DNA of 57,186 nucleotides, taken from contig JAGAAX010000013.1 of assembly GCA_017614995.1 (NCBI GenBank), positions 1 to 57,186 on the forward strand, written 5' to 3'. The position numbers and the translations under genes are program-made. The notes beneath the pieces were generated by a model. It was not told where the DNA came from, ran no database searches, and was given only the letters and a program-made list of their open reading frames with translations. This DNA comes from Spirochaetaceae bacterium. GTDB lineage: Bacteria > Spirochaetota > Spirochaetia > Treponematales > Treponemataceae. This document shows positions 8,864 to 17,372 of the stretch, piece by piece; the first letter of the stretch is position 1, and every line of letters begins with the position of its first letter.

Positions 8864-11287
8864 ATGTATTTAATAAACAGATTGTGCTTGAAACGGTTTA
8901 TTCTTTTTATAGTGTTATTCTCTTTTATCTTTGTATTGCCGCTTGCTGCACAGTCTGAAGACTGGTTTTATGGAAAAAAGATTAAATCCATAAAATTCAG
9001 CGGACTTCATTATGTATCCCGTTCCGATGTTTCCGGAGTAACTAAAAGTTTTCTAGGAAAGGAATTCAGTGATGAAGTATATTTTGAGCTTTTGAGCCGT
9101 ATCGGCGCTCTTGATTATTTTGAATCTTTTGATACATCTATCAGTCCTTCAAATGAGAAATATGAAGCGGTAGAAATACTTTTCTCTGTTATAGAAAACC
9201 CTATAATTGCAAAGGTTGATTTTGTTGGAAATAAGAAGATAACAAGAACTGATTTGCTTGCCCGCATGAAAATGAAAGAAAAGGACATCTTTTCAGAAGC
9301 AGATCTTGAAAAAGAAGTTCTTAATCTTAATGAATATTATCTTTCAAAAGGTTATACAAATGTTCACATCACAACAAACTGGGAAAAAACAGAGCATAAC
9401 GAAATAAATGTCAAGTATATTATTAATGAAGGTGTTGCAACTTCTATCCGCTCAATAAAATTTGAAGGCAATCAGATTGTTTCTGACAAGACTTTACAAG
9501 GAACAATGAAACTTAAGGCAAAATCATTGTTTGCAAGAGGTGCGTTTCAAGAAACTAAGCTTGAAGCTGATAAGCAGGCTATTTTAACATATTATCTTAA
9601 CCGTGGTTATATTGATGCGGATATTATCGATGTAATCCGCGAGGATGCAGTTGATGATAAAGGTAATTCTGTTGTTGATTTGACCTTCGTTATTACAGAA
9701 GGCTATCAATATTCATTTGCCGGTGTTAAATTTGAAGGCAACTATCTGTTTTCATCAGAATACTTGGGCAGCAAATTCAAGATGGATATCGGTGATATTT
9801 TCAATTATACAAAATTTAACGAATATCTTTCAAATATGTCTGATGCATATTATGAGAATGGTTATCTGACAACTGCAATTATTCCAGAAGCATATAAGGA
9901 TGATGATTTAAGACAGATTTCATATTTAATTCATGTTCATGAACAGTCAAGAAGTCACGTTGAGAGTATAAGTGTCGTGGGAAATAAAAAAACAAAAGAT
10001 AATGTTATTCTTCGTGAAGTACCGATTGAACCAGGTGATGTTTTCTCAAGATCCAAGTTGATGAACGGTATGAAGAATCTGTATAATTTGCAGTATTTTT
10101 CAAATATAATTCCTGATGTTGTGCCAGGCTCTGAAGAAAACCTTATGAATATTGTTCTTAATGTTGAAGAGCAGTCAACAACTTCAATTGAAGGCGGTTT
10201 GACATTCACTGGAATTTCAGATCCTAACTCTTTCCCTGTTTCGTTATTCGGTACTTGGAAGGACTCAAACCTTTTCGGAACAGGCCGTGAAATTGCTGTT
10301 ACTGCTTCTCTTTCTCTCTCAGACCGTTCTCTTGGCTTTTCATATAGTGATGACTGGCTTTTTGATAAACCTATAGGTTATTCTGCTTCGTTAAAAGGTG
10401 CTTGGAATAAAGAGACTACTTTACAGAAAGTATATACACCTCGGGGACTTGATGTAACCAACTATAATATGACCTATGATGAAATAAGTATAACTTTGGA
10501 TAATGCTTTAGGAAAGCGCTGGTATCCGGATGATATGGTTGTAGCACTTACTGGTGGTTTAACAAATTCATTCTTGCGGAATAAATATGACGAAGGTTTA
10601 ATTCCTGTAGATTCTTCAATATCTGATTATAAAAATAACTGGGGCTTTAGAAACGCTATATGGACTTCTGTTTCTGTGGATAGGCGTGACAATATCTATT
10701 ATCCGTCTTCCGGTTGGTTTGCTAAACAGTCATTTACATGGACTGGGTTAATACCGAAATATGAAAATCAATTTTACCTGCAGTCTGATACTATTGCTGA
10801 AGCCTATTATACTCTTTTTGATATACAGGCGACAGAAAAATGGAATTTTAAAACTATTCTTGCGTATGTAGGCGGTATCTCTGTTCTTAGACCAAAGAAA
10901 GATACTTCTATTGCTTCTTCAAATAGACTTTCAATTGATGGTTCTGTTATTGGCCGCGGTTGGGATGAAATATATTCAACTAAGGGTGACTTTATGTGGA
11001 CGAATTCGTTTGAACTTCGTGTTCCGGTTTTGCCTAATATAATTTCCGCACAGTTTTTTCTTGATGCGGTTGCTTTAAAGGATACTAGGCCTTCTATGAC
11101 TAACATACTGAATATGGATGATTTTTACTTCAGTTTCGGTCCTGGTATCCGTTCTTTGATTCAGCAGCTGCCGTTGTCTATTTATTTGGTCAATACATTT
11201 ACGATGAAGGGCGGTAAATTCAGCTGGGGTAACGGTAAGAACCCTGAATGGAAACCAGTTCTTGCATTTACGATTACTAACCGTTAA
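8864..11287 (+). CDS. bamA: Outer membrane protein assembly factor BamA
   Basis: The 807-residue protein is the central Omp85 subunit of the BAM complex and inserts beta-barrel proteins into the outer membrane. A signal peptide (to about residue 30, cleaved near LAAQ) is followed by about five POTRA repeats (36-440), each with the typical KxVxFxGN-like strand (IKSIKFSG, AKVDFVGN, IRSIKFEGN, FAGVKFEGN, VESISVVGN). A 16-strand barrel domain fills 450-807. The VIGRGWDE segment near 703 is the conserved VRGF-like loop 6 region. The C-terminus ends FTITNR rather than in the usual aromatic residue. AGGAG precedes the ATG. It lies between tamB and skp, the expected neighbourhood. Confidence 0.95.
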   Translation: MYLINRLCLKRFILFIVLFSFIFVLPLAAQSEDWFYGKKIKSIKFSGLHYVSRSDVSGVTKSFLGKEFSDEVYFELLSRIGALDYFESFDTSISPSNEKYEAVEILFSVIENPIIAKVDFVGNKKITRTDLLARMKMKEKDIFSEADLEKEVLNLNEYYLSKGYTNVHITTNWEKTEHNEINVKYIINEGVATSIRSIKFEGNQIVSDKTLQGTMKLKAKSLFARGAFQETKLEADKQAILTYYLNRGYIDADIIDVIREDAVDDKGNSVVDLTFVITEGYQYSFAGVKFEGNYLFSSEYLGSKFKMDIGDIFNYTKFNEYLSNMSDAYYENGYLTTAIIPEAYKDDDLRQISYLIHVHEQSRSHVESISVVGNKKTKDNVILREVPIEPGDVFSRSKLMNGMKNLYNLQYFSNIIPDVVPGSEENLMNIVLNVEEQSTTSIEGGLTFTGISDPNSFPVSLFGTWKDSNLFGTGREIAVTASLSLSDRSLGFSYSDDWLFDKPIGYSASLKGAWNKETTLQKVYTPRGLDVTNYNMTYDEISITLDNALGKRWYPDDMVVALTGGLTNSFLRNKYDEGLIPVDSSISDYKNNWGFRNAIWTSVSVDRRDNIYYPSSGWFAKQSFTWTGLIPKYENQFYLQSDTIAEAYYTLFDIQATEKWNFKTILAYVGGISVLRPKKDTSIASSNRLSIDGSVIGRGWDEIYSTKGDFMWTNSFELRVPVLPNIISAQFFLDAVALKDTRPSMTNILNMDDFYFSFGPGIRSLIQQLPLSIYLVNTFTMKGGKFSWGNGKNPEWKPVLAFTITNR

Positions 11288-11316
11288 TAATACATTTTAT
11301 TTGGTGAGGAATTAAT

Positions 11317-11841
11317 ATGACTAAAAGACTAATTTTGATTATAACAATGCTTGCAGTGTTTGCTGCATTTGCTTCTGCACAGCAGATAACACGATTTGCT
11401 GTTGTTGATACAACTGTTGTTTATCAGACATATTTCCGTGAATCAGCTGCTGTCAGAAACTATGAGTCTATGAAAGCAGAATTTCAGACTGAAATTACAC
11501 GTCTGACAGACGAGCTTAAAGCATTGCAAGTAAAAAAGATAGAGGCACAGAAAGAAAATGATGCCGCAAAGGTTCAGCGTCTTGAGGGTGAAATAACCAA
11601 AAAAGCTTCTTATCTGACTGAGTATACAAGAGCCAAGAATATTAAGCTTGAAGACATGAAAAAGCGCATTGAGTCATCTGATGATTTTTATGAGCTTATG
11701 TACAATACAATTGCCCGTATTGCTGAAAGCGACGGCTACAGCATGGTTTTAAGCCTTCAGCAGGCAGATGCTGTTCTGTGGTACAGCACTTCAGTTGATA
11801 TTACAGAAAAAGTAATTAACGAAATTTCAGCACAACGCTGA
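11317..11841 (+). CDS. skp: OmpH/Skp-family periplasmic chaperone
   Basis: The 174-residue product has a signal peptide cleaved after FASA (residue 21). The mature protein has the Skp layout: a short N-terminal strand (RFAVVDTTVVYQTYF), a long charged coiled-coil hairpin (about 45-135) forming the tentacle, and a return strand near the C-terminus (YSMVLSLQQADAVLWYS). Skp trimers hold unfolded outer-membrane proteins on their way to BAM. It follows bamA by 29 bp with a GGTGAGGA ribosome-binding site and ends at a strong terminator, so it closes the tamB-bamA-skp operon. Confidence 0.9.
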   Translation: MTKRLILIITMLAVFAAFASAQQITRFAVVDTTVVYQTYFRESAAVRNYESMKAEFQTEITRLTDELKALQVKKIEAQKENDAAKVQRLEGEITKKASYLTEYTRAKNIKLEDMKKRIESSDDFYELMYNTIARIAESDGYSMVLSLQQADAVLWYSTSVDITEKVINEISAQR

Positions 11842-11870
11842 TTTTCAGTATATTGGGGTGTTAACCGAAA

Positions 11871-11902
11871 AAAAAGCTGTCCGAAATTGGGCAGCTTTTT
11901 TT
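11871..11902 (+). terminator. Rho-independent terminator after skp
   Basis: A 9-bp stem (11874-11882 with 11889-11897, one G-T pair) around a 6-nt loop is followed by a T-run. It ends the tamB-bamA-skp operon before mutS. Confidence 0.9.
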
Positions 11903-11945
11903 GTTTAAGACTGCACTTTTTTGTCTTTTCCCTTAGCATAAAAAT

Positions 11946-11960
11946 TGATATACTGAAGCC
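11946..11960 (+). promoter_or_regulatory. Extended -10 promoter of mutS
   Basis: TGA followed by TATACT (11949-11954) is an extended -10. Only 6 nt separate it from the ATG at 11961, so the predicted start of transcription falls on the start codon. No ribosome-binding site is present, and no -35 at standard spacing is clear. Confidence 0.5.
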
Positions 11961-14600
11961 ATGAGTAATGAAAAACAGCAGACGCCGATGATGGCTCAAT
12001 ATTTGTCAATAAAAAGTAAATACCCTGATACAATATTGTTTTTCCGTTTAGGTGATTTTTATGAGATGTTCGACGAACAGGCTGTTGAAGTTTCAAGACT
12101 TTTGAATTTGACGCTGACGAAAAGGGTTTCTGTACCGATGTGCGGAATCCCTTTTCATGCTTCTAAAATATACATTGCAAGATTACTGCGCTTAGGAAAA
12201 AAAATAGCAATTTGCGAGCAGATTGCTGTGCCGAATGGGCGGGGGCTTTTTGAACGGCGCGTTACAGAAATTATTACGCCGGGAACAACCTTTGAAGAAG
12301 ACTATCTTGACCGCGGCTCAAACAATTTTTTAGCCTCGCTTGTTCCGGTAAAAGCCGGAAAAGAAACCGTGTATGCATTTGCATGGCTTGATGTATCTAC
12401 TGCTGTTTTCGAAGCCTGCTCTTGGAAAAAAGACCAGCATGCAGAAGCTGCACCCAAAAATATCAGCAGAGTTGCACCCTGCGAATTATTGCTGCCAAAA
12501 GCTTTAGAGAATGAGCCTGTAATTTCTGGGATTTTGTCTGCCATGCCGGGTACGATAGTTTCATATTATCAGGATTGGCAGTTTAACGCTGAGATTGCCT
12601 ATAAAAAGCTTGTTTCTCAATTTAAGACAATTAACCTGCGTTCGTTTTCACTTACAGAGAATTCGCCTGAAATAATACCGGCCGGTTTTTTGCTGGAATA
12701 TGCAGCCAAAAATGCCGGAACAGATTTGACCCATATAAGCGGCATATCTTTATACAAGGAATCTGAATACCTTAATCTTGATGAATCTTCAAGGAAAAAC
12801 CTTGAGCTGACGGTAAATCTGCGCGACGGTTCAAGCCGTTTCACCTTATTTGAGGTTATTAACCACACCTGCACACCGATGGGAAGCCGCCTGCTACGCC
12901 AGCGCATTTCTTCGCCGCTGACTGACGTAAAGCAGATAAAGCACAGACAGAATGAAGTTCAGATACTGGCAGATAATGCAACTTGTGCGGACAATCTGCG
13001 CAGAATTCTGCAGGAAACTTCTGACGTTGAACGCCTTGCAAGCCGCATCGCAATGGACAGAGCCCATGCAAAAGATCTGCTTGCATTGAAAAAAAGCCTT
13101 GAATGCTATGTCGCCATGAAAAAAGAGACAGCTAGATTCAATCTTTTTTCAAATGACACAGAGCAGGCAGAAAATGTTTCAGAAATAATCGGAAAAGCAA
13201 TAAAAGAAGATCCGTCAATTTTCTTGACAGAAGGAAACATGATAGCCCGCGGCTGGTCTGAAGAATTGGACCACCTTCACGATATACAGACGAATTTTTC
13301 AGCAATTTTGGATAACTATCTTGAAGAAGAAAAGCAGAGAACCGGAATTTCAAGCCTGAAAATCAGGTATAACAGACAAAACGGCTATTATATCGAAGTT
13401 ACCAAATCGAATCTTGCTTCAGTTCCTGAAGATTACATAAGAAAACGTTCTTTTGTAAACGGCGAGCGCTTTACTACAGAAAAATTGGAAGAACTTGAAA
13501 ATGAGCTTCTTTCATCGTCTGAAAAGATTATCGATTTAGAAAAAAGACTGTTTATTGCACTGAGAGATAAACTGAAAGAATTTGTTCAGTATTTTTTTGT
13601 CTGTGCAGAAGAGATTGCCGAGCTTGATGTTACAGCTTCTAATGCATGGTGTGCAAAGCATTTCCATTGGGTCTGCCCGGAAGTTGATGATTCTGATGCA
13701 TTTCAGATAGAGCAGGGCAGACACCCTGTTGTTGAGTTTCATCTGCCGGAAGGTTCTTTTGTTCCGAATGATGTCTGCCTGGATAAAAAGCCGTTTGCGC
13801 TGATTACAGGCCCGAACATGGCAGGTAAAAGCACTTTTTTGCGCCAGAATGCTTTGATAGCAGTCTTGGCGCAAACCGGCTCGTTTGTGCCGGCTGAAAA
13901 GGCACACATCGGCGTTGTTGACAAAATTTTTTGCCGCGTAGGTGCTTCTGATAACCTTGCACGCGGAGAATCGACCTTTCTTGTTGAAATGACTGAAACC
14001 GCGAATATTCTGCGCTCGGCAACATCAAAAAGCCTTGTGATTATGGACGAAGTAGGACGTGGCACTTCTACCGAAGACGGACTTTCGATTGCGTGGGCTG
14101 TCTCTGAGTTTTTGCTGAACACAATAAAGGCAAAAACGCTCTTTGCCACGCATTATCATGAACTTACAAGACTGACGCATGAATCATTGCAGCTTTTGTG
14201 TCTTGAAGTGCTTGAAACTTCCGGCGAAGTCATTTTCTTAAAGCGGATAAAAGAGGGCGCTTCTGAAAACTCTTACGGTCTTCACGTAGCAAGACTTGCA
14301 GGCATTCCGCAAAAAGTTATAGACCGCGCTGCAAAGATTATTGCTGTGCTTCAAAAACATTCGCCTGCAACAGAGACGATTATCTCTGACGGAGATTCAG
14401 GAATTGATTTTGCCGCCGAAAAGCTCAATTCTACTGCGGCTGCTGCAACAGAAATACGTACAAACACCAATGCGCCGGGGCTTTTCAGCGAAGAGGAGCT
14501 TGTTCTAGAAGAGATTCTGTCAGTAAATATTGATGAGCTTACGCCTCTTGAGGCATTAAAAAATCTTGCGCGCTGGCAGAAACAGCTTTCTGGAAAATAA
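11961..14600 (+). CDS. mutS: DNA mismatch repair protein MutS
   Basis: The 879-residue protein binds base mismatches and small loops and, with MutL, starts mismatch repair. Domain I carries the mismatch-wedging Phe-x-Glu motif (F33, E35 in GDFYEMF). The ABC ATPase has Walker A GPNMAGKST (617-625), Walker B (VIMDEVGRGTST, near 692-704) and a His switch in TLFATHYHEL. The C-terminal region after 790 is low in conservation, as usual. The length is normal for MutS1. It stands alone between a terminator and the comF-like gene; mutL is 8 kb away on the other strand. The start is supported by the extended -10 box directly upstream, although there is no ribosome-binding site. Confidence 0.97.
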   Translation: MSNEKQQTPMMAQYLSIKSKYPDTILFFRLGDFYEMFDEQAVEVSRLLNLTLTKRVSVPMCGIPFHASKIYIARLLRLGKKIAICEQIAVPNGRGLFERRVTEIITPGTTFEEDYLDRGSNNFLASLVPVKAGKETVYAFAWLDVSTAVFEACSWKKDQHAEAAPKNISRVAPCELLLPKALENEPVISGILSAMPGTIVSYYQDWQFNAEIAYKKLVSQFKTINLRSFSLTENSPEIIPAGFLLEYAAKNAGTDLTHISGISLYKESEYLNLDESSRKNLELTVNLRDGSSRFTLFEVINHTCTPMGSRLLRQRISSPLTDVKQIKHRQNEVQILADNATCADNLRRILQETSDVERLASRIAMDRAHAKDLLALKKSLECYVAMKKETARFNLFSNDTEQAENVSEIIGKAIKEDPSIFLTEGNMIARGWSEELDHLHDIQTNFSAILDNYLEEEKQRTGISSLKIRYNRQNGYYIEVTKSNLASVPEDYIRKRSFVNGERFTTEKLEELENELLSSSEKIIDLEKRLFIALRDKLKEFVQYFFVCAEEIAELDVTASNAWCAKHFHWVCPEVDDSDAFQIEQGRHPVVEFHLPEGSFVPNDVCLDKKPFALITGPNMAGKSTFLRQNALIAVLAQTGSFVPAEKAHIGVVDKIFCRVGASDNLARGESTFLVEMTETANILRSATSKSLVIMDEVGRGTSTEDGLSIAWAVSEFLLNTIKAKTLFATHYHELTRLTHESLQLLCLEVLETSGEVIFLKRIKEGASENSYGLHVARLAGIPQKVIDRAAKIIAVLQKHSPATETIISDGDSGIDFAAEKLNSTAAAATEIRTNTNAPGLFSEEELVLEEILSVNIDELTPLEALKNLARWQKQLSGK

Positions 14601-14650
14601 TCGGCGTGTCTTAATACAAAAAAATAAACTTTTTTTAGATATATAAAAGC

Positions 14651-15376
14651 ATGAACAGCTTTTATATAGTTCTAATGCGTTTTGTCAAATTCCTTTTTTT
14701 AGTGTTTATGGATTTTCTTTCAGACAGTTCTGATGAAGAGAAAGAGAATCTTAAAGGCATTTTGTTCACTCCGGACGGAAATGGCATATTTGAAAGGCTA
14801 AAATCACCGTATATCTGCTTCCGCTGCGGAAGGGCGTTATCAGATGATTTTGGATTTTGTACAGACTGTCTAAGCCGCCCTGTGTTTTTTTCGCTTATAT
14901 ATGCAAGGCACATCACAGTCTATGGCAAAAAGCAGAGGCAGTTCATAACTCAATGGAAATTCAAAAGAAACCGAATTCTTGCAATTCCAGCCGCAGAGAA
15001 AATATTTCGGGCTTATAAAGAAAATTTCAGTGAATTGGCTGTAGTGCCTGTGCCGCCAAGAAAAGAGCGCATAGCTTCTGCCGGTTTTGACTGTGTGAAT
15101 GATATGGCTTTTATCTTAAAGTGGTGTTTCAGACTCAAGGTTTTGTCGCCGCTAATCCGCATAGATTCAGAAGAACAGAAATATAAAAGCTTTGCAGGGC
15201 GGACAGACAAAAACAGAAAAAGATATGCTCTGAAAAAAAACAGCAAAATCAAGCAGCAGGCGGTTGTGCTGATTGACGACATAATGACGACCGGCGGCAC
15301 GCTTGAAGAATGTGCGGCTCTATTAAAATCTGCCGGTGCAAAAGAGGTTTATGCACTTACATTGTTTTATGCCTAA
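14651..15376 (+). CDS. ComF-family phosphoribosyltransferase-like protein
   Basis: The 241-residue protein combines an N-terminal four-Cys zinc ribbon (C56, C59, C70, C73) with a C-terminal phosphoribosyltransferase fold whose PRPP loop is VVLIDDIMTTGGTLEEC (205-221). This is the ComF/GntX layout. In competent bacteria ComF acts in the cytoplasm during DNA uptake, while in others the role is unknown. The first about 35 residues (a hydrophobic stretch then an acidic one) are unusual for ComF and could be a membrane-proximal extension. There is no ribosome-binding site; an AT-rich TATATA sits just upstream of the ATG. The gene converges on the FliG-N-like gene with 1 nt between stops. Confidence 0.85.
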   Translation: MNSFYIVLMRFVKFLFLVFMDFLSDSSDEEKENLKGILFTPDGNGIFERLKSPYICFRCGRALSDDFGFCTDCLSRPVFFSLIYARHITVYGKKQRQFITQWKFKRNRILAIPAAEKIFRAYKENFSELAVVPVPPRKERIASAGFDCVNDMAFILKWCFRLKVLSPLIRIDSEEQKYKSFAGRTDKNRKRYALKKNSKIKQQAVVLIDDIMTTGGTLEECAALLKSAGAKEVYALTLFYA

Positions 15377-15377
15377 G

Positions 15378-15734
15378 TTATTTATCGTCCTGCATCCAGG
15401 TTGCGATTACATCGGCAATTGTTTCTGCATTCTGGTTTACGCCGTATGTCTTTTTTGCGTATTTTTTCGGATTTGTCTGAAGTGCGTCTGCGGGTGCAAT
15501 GCCCCTGAGCATTCCGCGTTTTAAAGCTTCTGAAAGCACTGCAATTTCATTCTGAATATTGATTGAAGTGCCTATTTTTTTCATGGACTTTCTGACTTTT
15601 TTGAGCTCGTTTGTACTAAGAAAACCTGTAATTATAGAAGCTGTGCCTGGATCCATTTCGCCTAAAAAAATGGCAGCCTTTTCGTCGCCTTTTAAGCGCG
15701 TACTGACTGTTTCTTTATAAAAAAAATCGCTCAT
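15378..15734 (-). CDS. Small FliG N-domain-like protein
   Basis: Starting at the ATG at 15734 (AAGAGG four nt upstream), the product has 118 residues. A longer frame runs to 15779 but lacks a ribosome-binding site. Residues 13-55 (EKAAIFLGEMDPGTASIITGF and the following ELKKVRKSMKKIG) resemble the FliG N-terminal repeat, in which an AAIFL helix is followed by a helix ending near the flexible kink. FliG is the rotor protein of the flagellar switch, and its N-domain binds FliF. The middle and C-terminal torque domains are absent, so this is not a full FliG. It could be a rotor accessory or a regulator that mimics FliG-N. The similarity is short, so the call is tentative. Confidence 0.5.
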   Translation of the reverse strand: MSDFFYKETVSTRLKGDEKAAIFLGEMDPGTASIITGFLSTNELKKVRKSMKKIGTSINIQNEIAVLSEALKRGMLRGIAPADALQTNPKKYAKKTYGVNQNAETIADVIATWMQDDK

Positions 15735-15784
15735 AAAACCTCTTAATAAGACTTTACTCCAGTCTTTGATAAAACGCAATCACT

Positions 15785-15812
15785 TTGATAGAAAAATGCT
15801 ATATGCTATAAT
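15785..15812 (+). promoter_or_regulatory. Sigma-70-like promoter
   Basis: TTGATA (15785-15790), 16 nt, then TATAAT (15807-15812) preceded by TGC as an extended -10. It lies just ahead of the U32-like gene and its AAAAAGGTGA ribosome-binding site. Confidence 0.65.
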
Positions 15813-15840
15813 ATGAAAAGCATATAAAAAGGTGAAAATA

Positions 15841-16809
15841 TTGCATGTCGAAAAAATGATGGAACAGAATCCCATTACAGCACATTACCATCTTCCCGGG
15901 CTCTTTGAGTTTTATGAGCTTTACAAGGTGTTTTTGCCGTTGTGGCGCGGGCACCGGGAATATTTCTATGACTGGTGTGATATTGGCTCAATTTATGGTG
16001 CGCCTTCGGACTGCCTTTGGGGCGGCGGCAGGGCTGCTTTTGTTGATGATAATGTTGCTGTAGATGACGTGATTGCGCTTATGAAAGACTATGGTATTTC
16101 GGCGCGCCTGACTTTCAGCAATTCACTTTTGACTGAAGAGCATCTGACTGACAGAAAATGTAATGAACTTTGCCGTAAGTTTGAATGTTCAAGGCTTAGC
16201 GTGGCTGAACAAGACCGCGCCGGTGCTGTAAACGCTGTGAATGGTGTTATAGTCCATTCTGATCTGCTTGCGGATTATCTTCGCCGGACGTATCCCCAGC
16301 TTTATCTTGTTTCTTCTACGACAAAAGTGCTTACTGATTTTGCGGAGCTTGAGACTGAGCTTAAACGCCCGGAGTTCCGTTATGTTGTGTCTGATTTCCG
16401 TCTGAATAAAGAATTTGACGCTCTGGGCGCGCTTCCGGCTGACTTAAAAGACAAGGTTGAATTTCTCTGCAATGAGTGCTGTAGCTTTAACTGCCGCGAG
16501 CGAGCTGTCTGCTATGAAAATGTCAGCCGCAAAAATCTTGGGCTTGATGTTGCAGACCACGTGTGCAAAGCACCGGGCGGCAGAGGCGGTTACCGCTTTT
16601 CACTAGCCATGAAGAATCCGGCTTTTATCGGTGTGCAGGACATTCAGAACACGTATTTGCCGATGGGCTTTTCAAACTTCAAGCTTGAAGGACGCGGGCT
16701 TGGCAGCGCAATTGTCCTTGAGTTTCTGCTGTACTACATGATAAAACCCGAATATCAGCTCAACGTCCGCGAGGCTGTGTACCTGGATACAATGCTTGAT
16801 TTGTTTTAA
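15841..16809 (+). CDS. Peptidase U32/UbiU-like Cys-rich protein of unknown function
   Basis: I place the start at TTG 15841 because AAGGTG ends 6 nt upstream; a GTG at 15832 in the same frame would add three residues but has no ribosome-binding site. The product has about 322 residues. FKLEGRGLGSAI near the C-terminus resembles the FKIEGR signature of U32-family TIM-barrel proteins. A Cys cluster (C213, C216, C217, C221, C227 and C245 counted from the GTG) resembles iron-sulfur ligands of UbiU/UbiV and RlhA. The AHYHLPGLFEFYELYKVF segment and a WGGGR motif are highly conserved-looking but I cannot name their role. U32 relatives modify rRNA, tRNA or quinone precursors by hydroxylation or act as proteases. 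The substrate here is unknown. A small P-loop kinase follows after 19 bp and is probably co-transcribed. Confidence 0.55.
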   Translation: MHVEKMMEQNPITAHYHLPGLFEFYELYKVFLPLWRGHREYFYDWCDIGSIYGAPSDCLWGGGRAAFVDDNVAVDDVIALMKDYGISARLTFSNSLLTEEHLTDRKCNELCRKFECSRLSVAEQDRAGAVNAVNGVIVHSDLLADYLRRTYPQLYLVSSTTKVLTDFAELETELKRPEFRYVVSDFRLNKEFDALGALPADLKDKVEFLCNECCSFNCRERAVCYENVSRKNLGLDVADHVCKAPGGRGGYRFSLAMKNPAFIGVQDIQNTYLPMGFSNFKLEGRGLGSAIVLEFLLYYMIKPEYQLNVREAVYLDTMLDLF

Positions 16810-16828
16810 TATGGAGTATAGATAAGCT

Positions 16829-17320
16829 ATGAAAGTAATTATAATCAACGGACCTATGGGAGTTGGCAAGACCACAGTTGGAAAATATATTGCGGATAAC
16901 ACGCCGGGCACTGCTTTTATTGACGGTGACTGGTGCCTTGATATTCATCCGTTTGTCGGAAACCGCGAGACTAAAACTATGGCGGTAGACAATATTCTTC
17001 ACATGATTAAGAACTATAAGAATTGTTCTGAATGTACACAGATTGTGCTGGTCTGGCTTATGGATAATGACTGGGTCTGCAAAGCAATAGAGAACGGTGT
17101 GACTGGTCTTGGTTTAGAGCTAAAATCTGTGACACTGACCTGTGACAAAGCTTCTCTAACCGCGCGCTGGAAAAATGACAAAACCTGTGAGTGGCGCACA
17201 GATGAATGGCTTAAAGTGAGTACAGCTTCTCTTGAGCATTTTTCGTCCCTTGATAATGTTATTGATACAAGCGGTCTTTCGATAGAACAGATAGCTCAAA
17301 TACTTCAGGGAAAAGACTAG
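16829..17320 (+). CDS. Small P-loop kinase-like protein
   Basis: The 163-residue protein opens with a Walker A GPMGVGKTT (8-16) and a following D-G-D motif (FIDGDW) typical of small nucleoside, shikimate or gluconate kinase-like NTPases. The C-terminal part (TARWKNDKTCEWRTDEWLKVS) has the Arg-containing lid typical of these enzymes. It likely phosphorylates a small molecule with ATP in the cytoplasm, but the acceptor cannot be told. GGAG lies 13 nt upstream, rather far. It follows the U32-like gene and precedes nadE, which has its own promoter. A link with nicotinamide riboside phosphorylation is possible but not shown. Confidence 0.65.
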   Translation: MKVIIINGPMGVGKTTVGKYIADNTPGTAFIDGDWCLDIHPFVGNRETKTMAVDNILHMIKNYKNCSECTQIVLVWLMDNDWVCKAIENGVTGLGLELKSVTLTCDKASLTARWKNDKTCEWRTDEWLKVSTASLEHFSSLDNVIDTSGLSIEQIAQILQGKD

Positions 17321-17340
17321 CAGAACAAAGTTTTGATTCG

Positions 17341-17349
17341 TGCTATAAT
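17341..17349 (+). promoter_or_regulatory. Extended -10 promoter of nadE
   Basis: TGC directly before TATAAT (17344-17349) forms an extended -10, 23 nt before the nadE ATG, leaving room for a normal leader with AGAAGGTG as the ribosome-binding site. No good -35 is seen at 16-18 nt. Confidence 0.5.
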
Positions 17350-17372
17350 GAATGTGTTGAGAAGGTGTAAAT

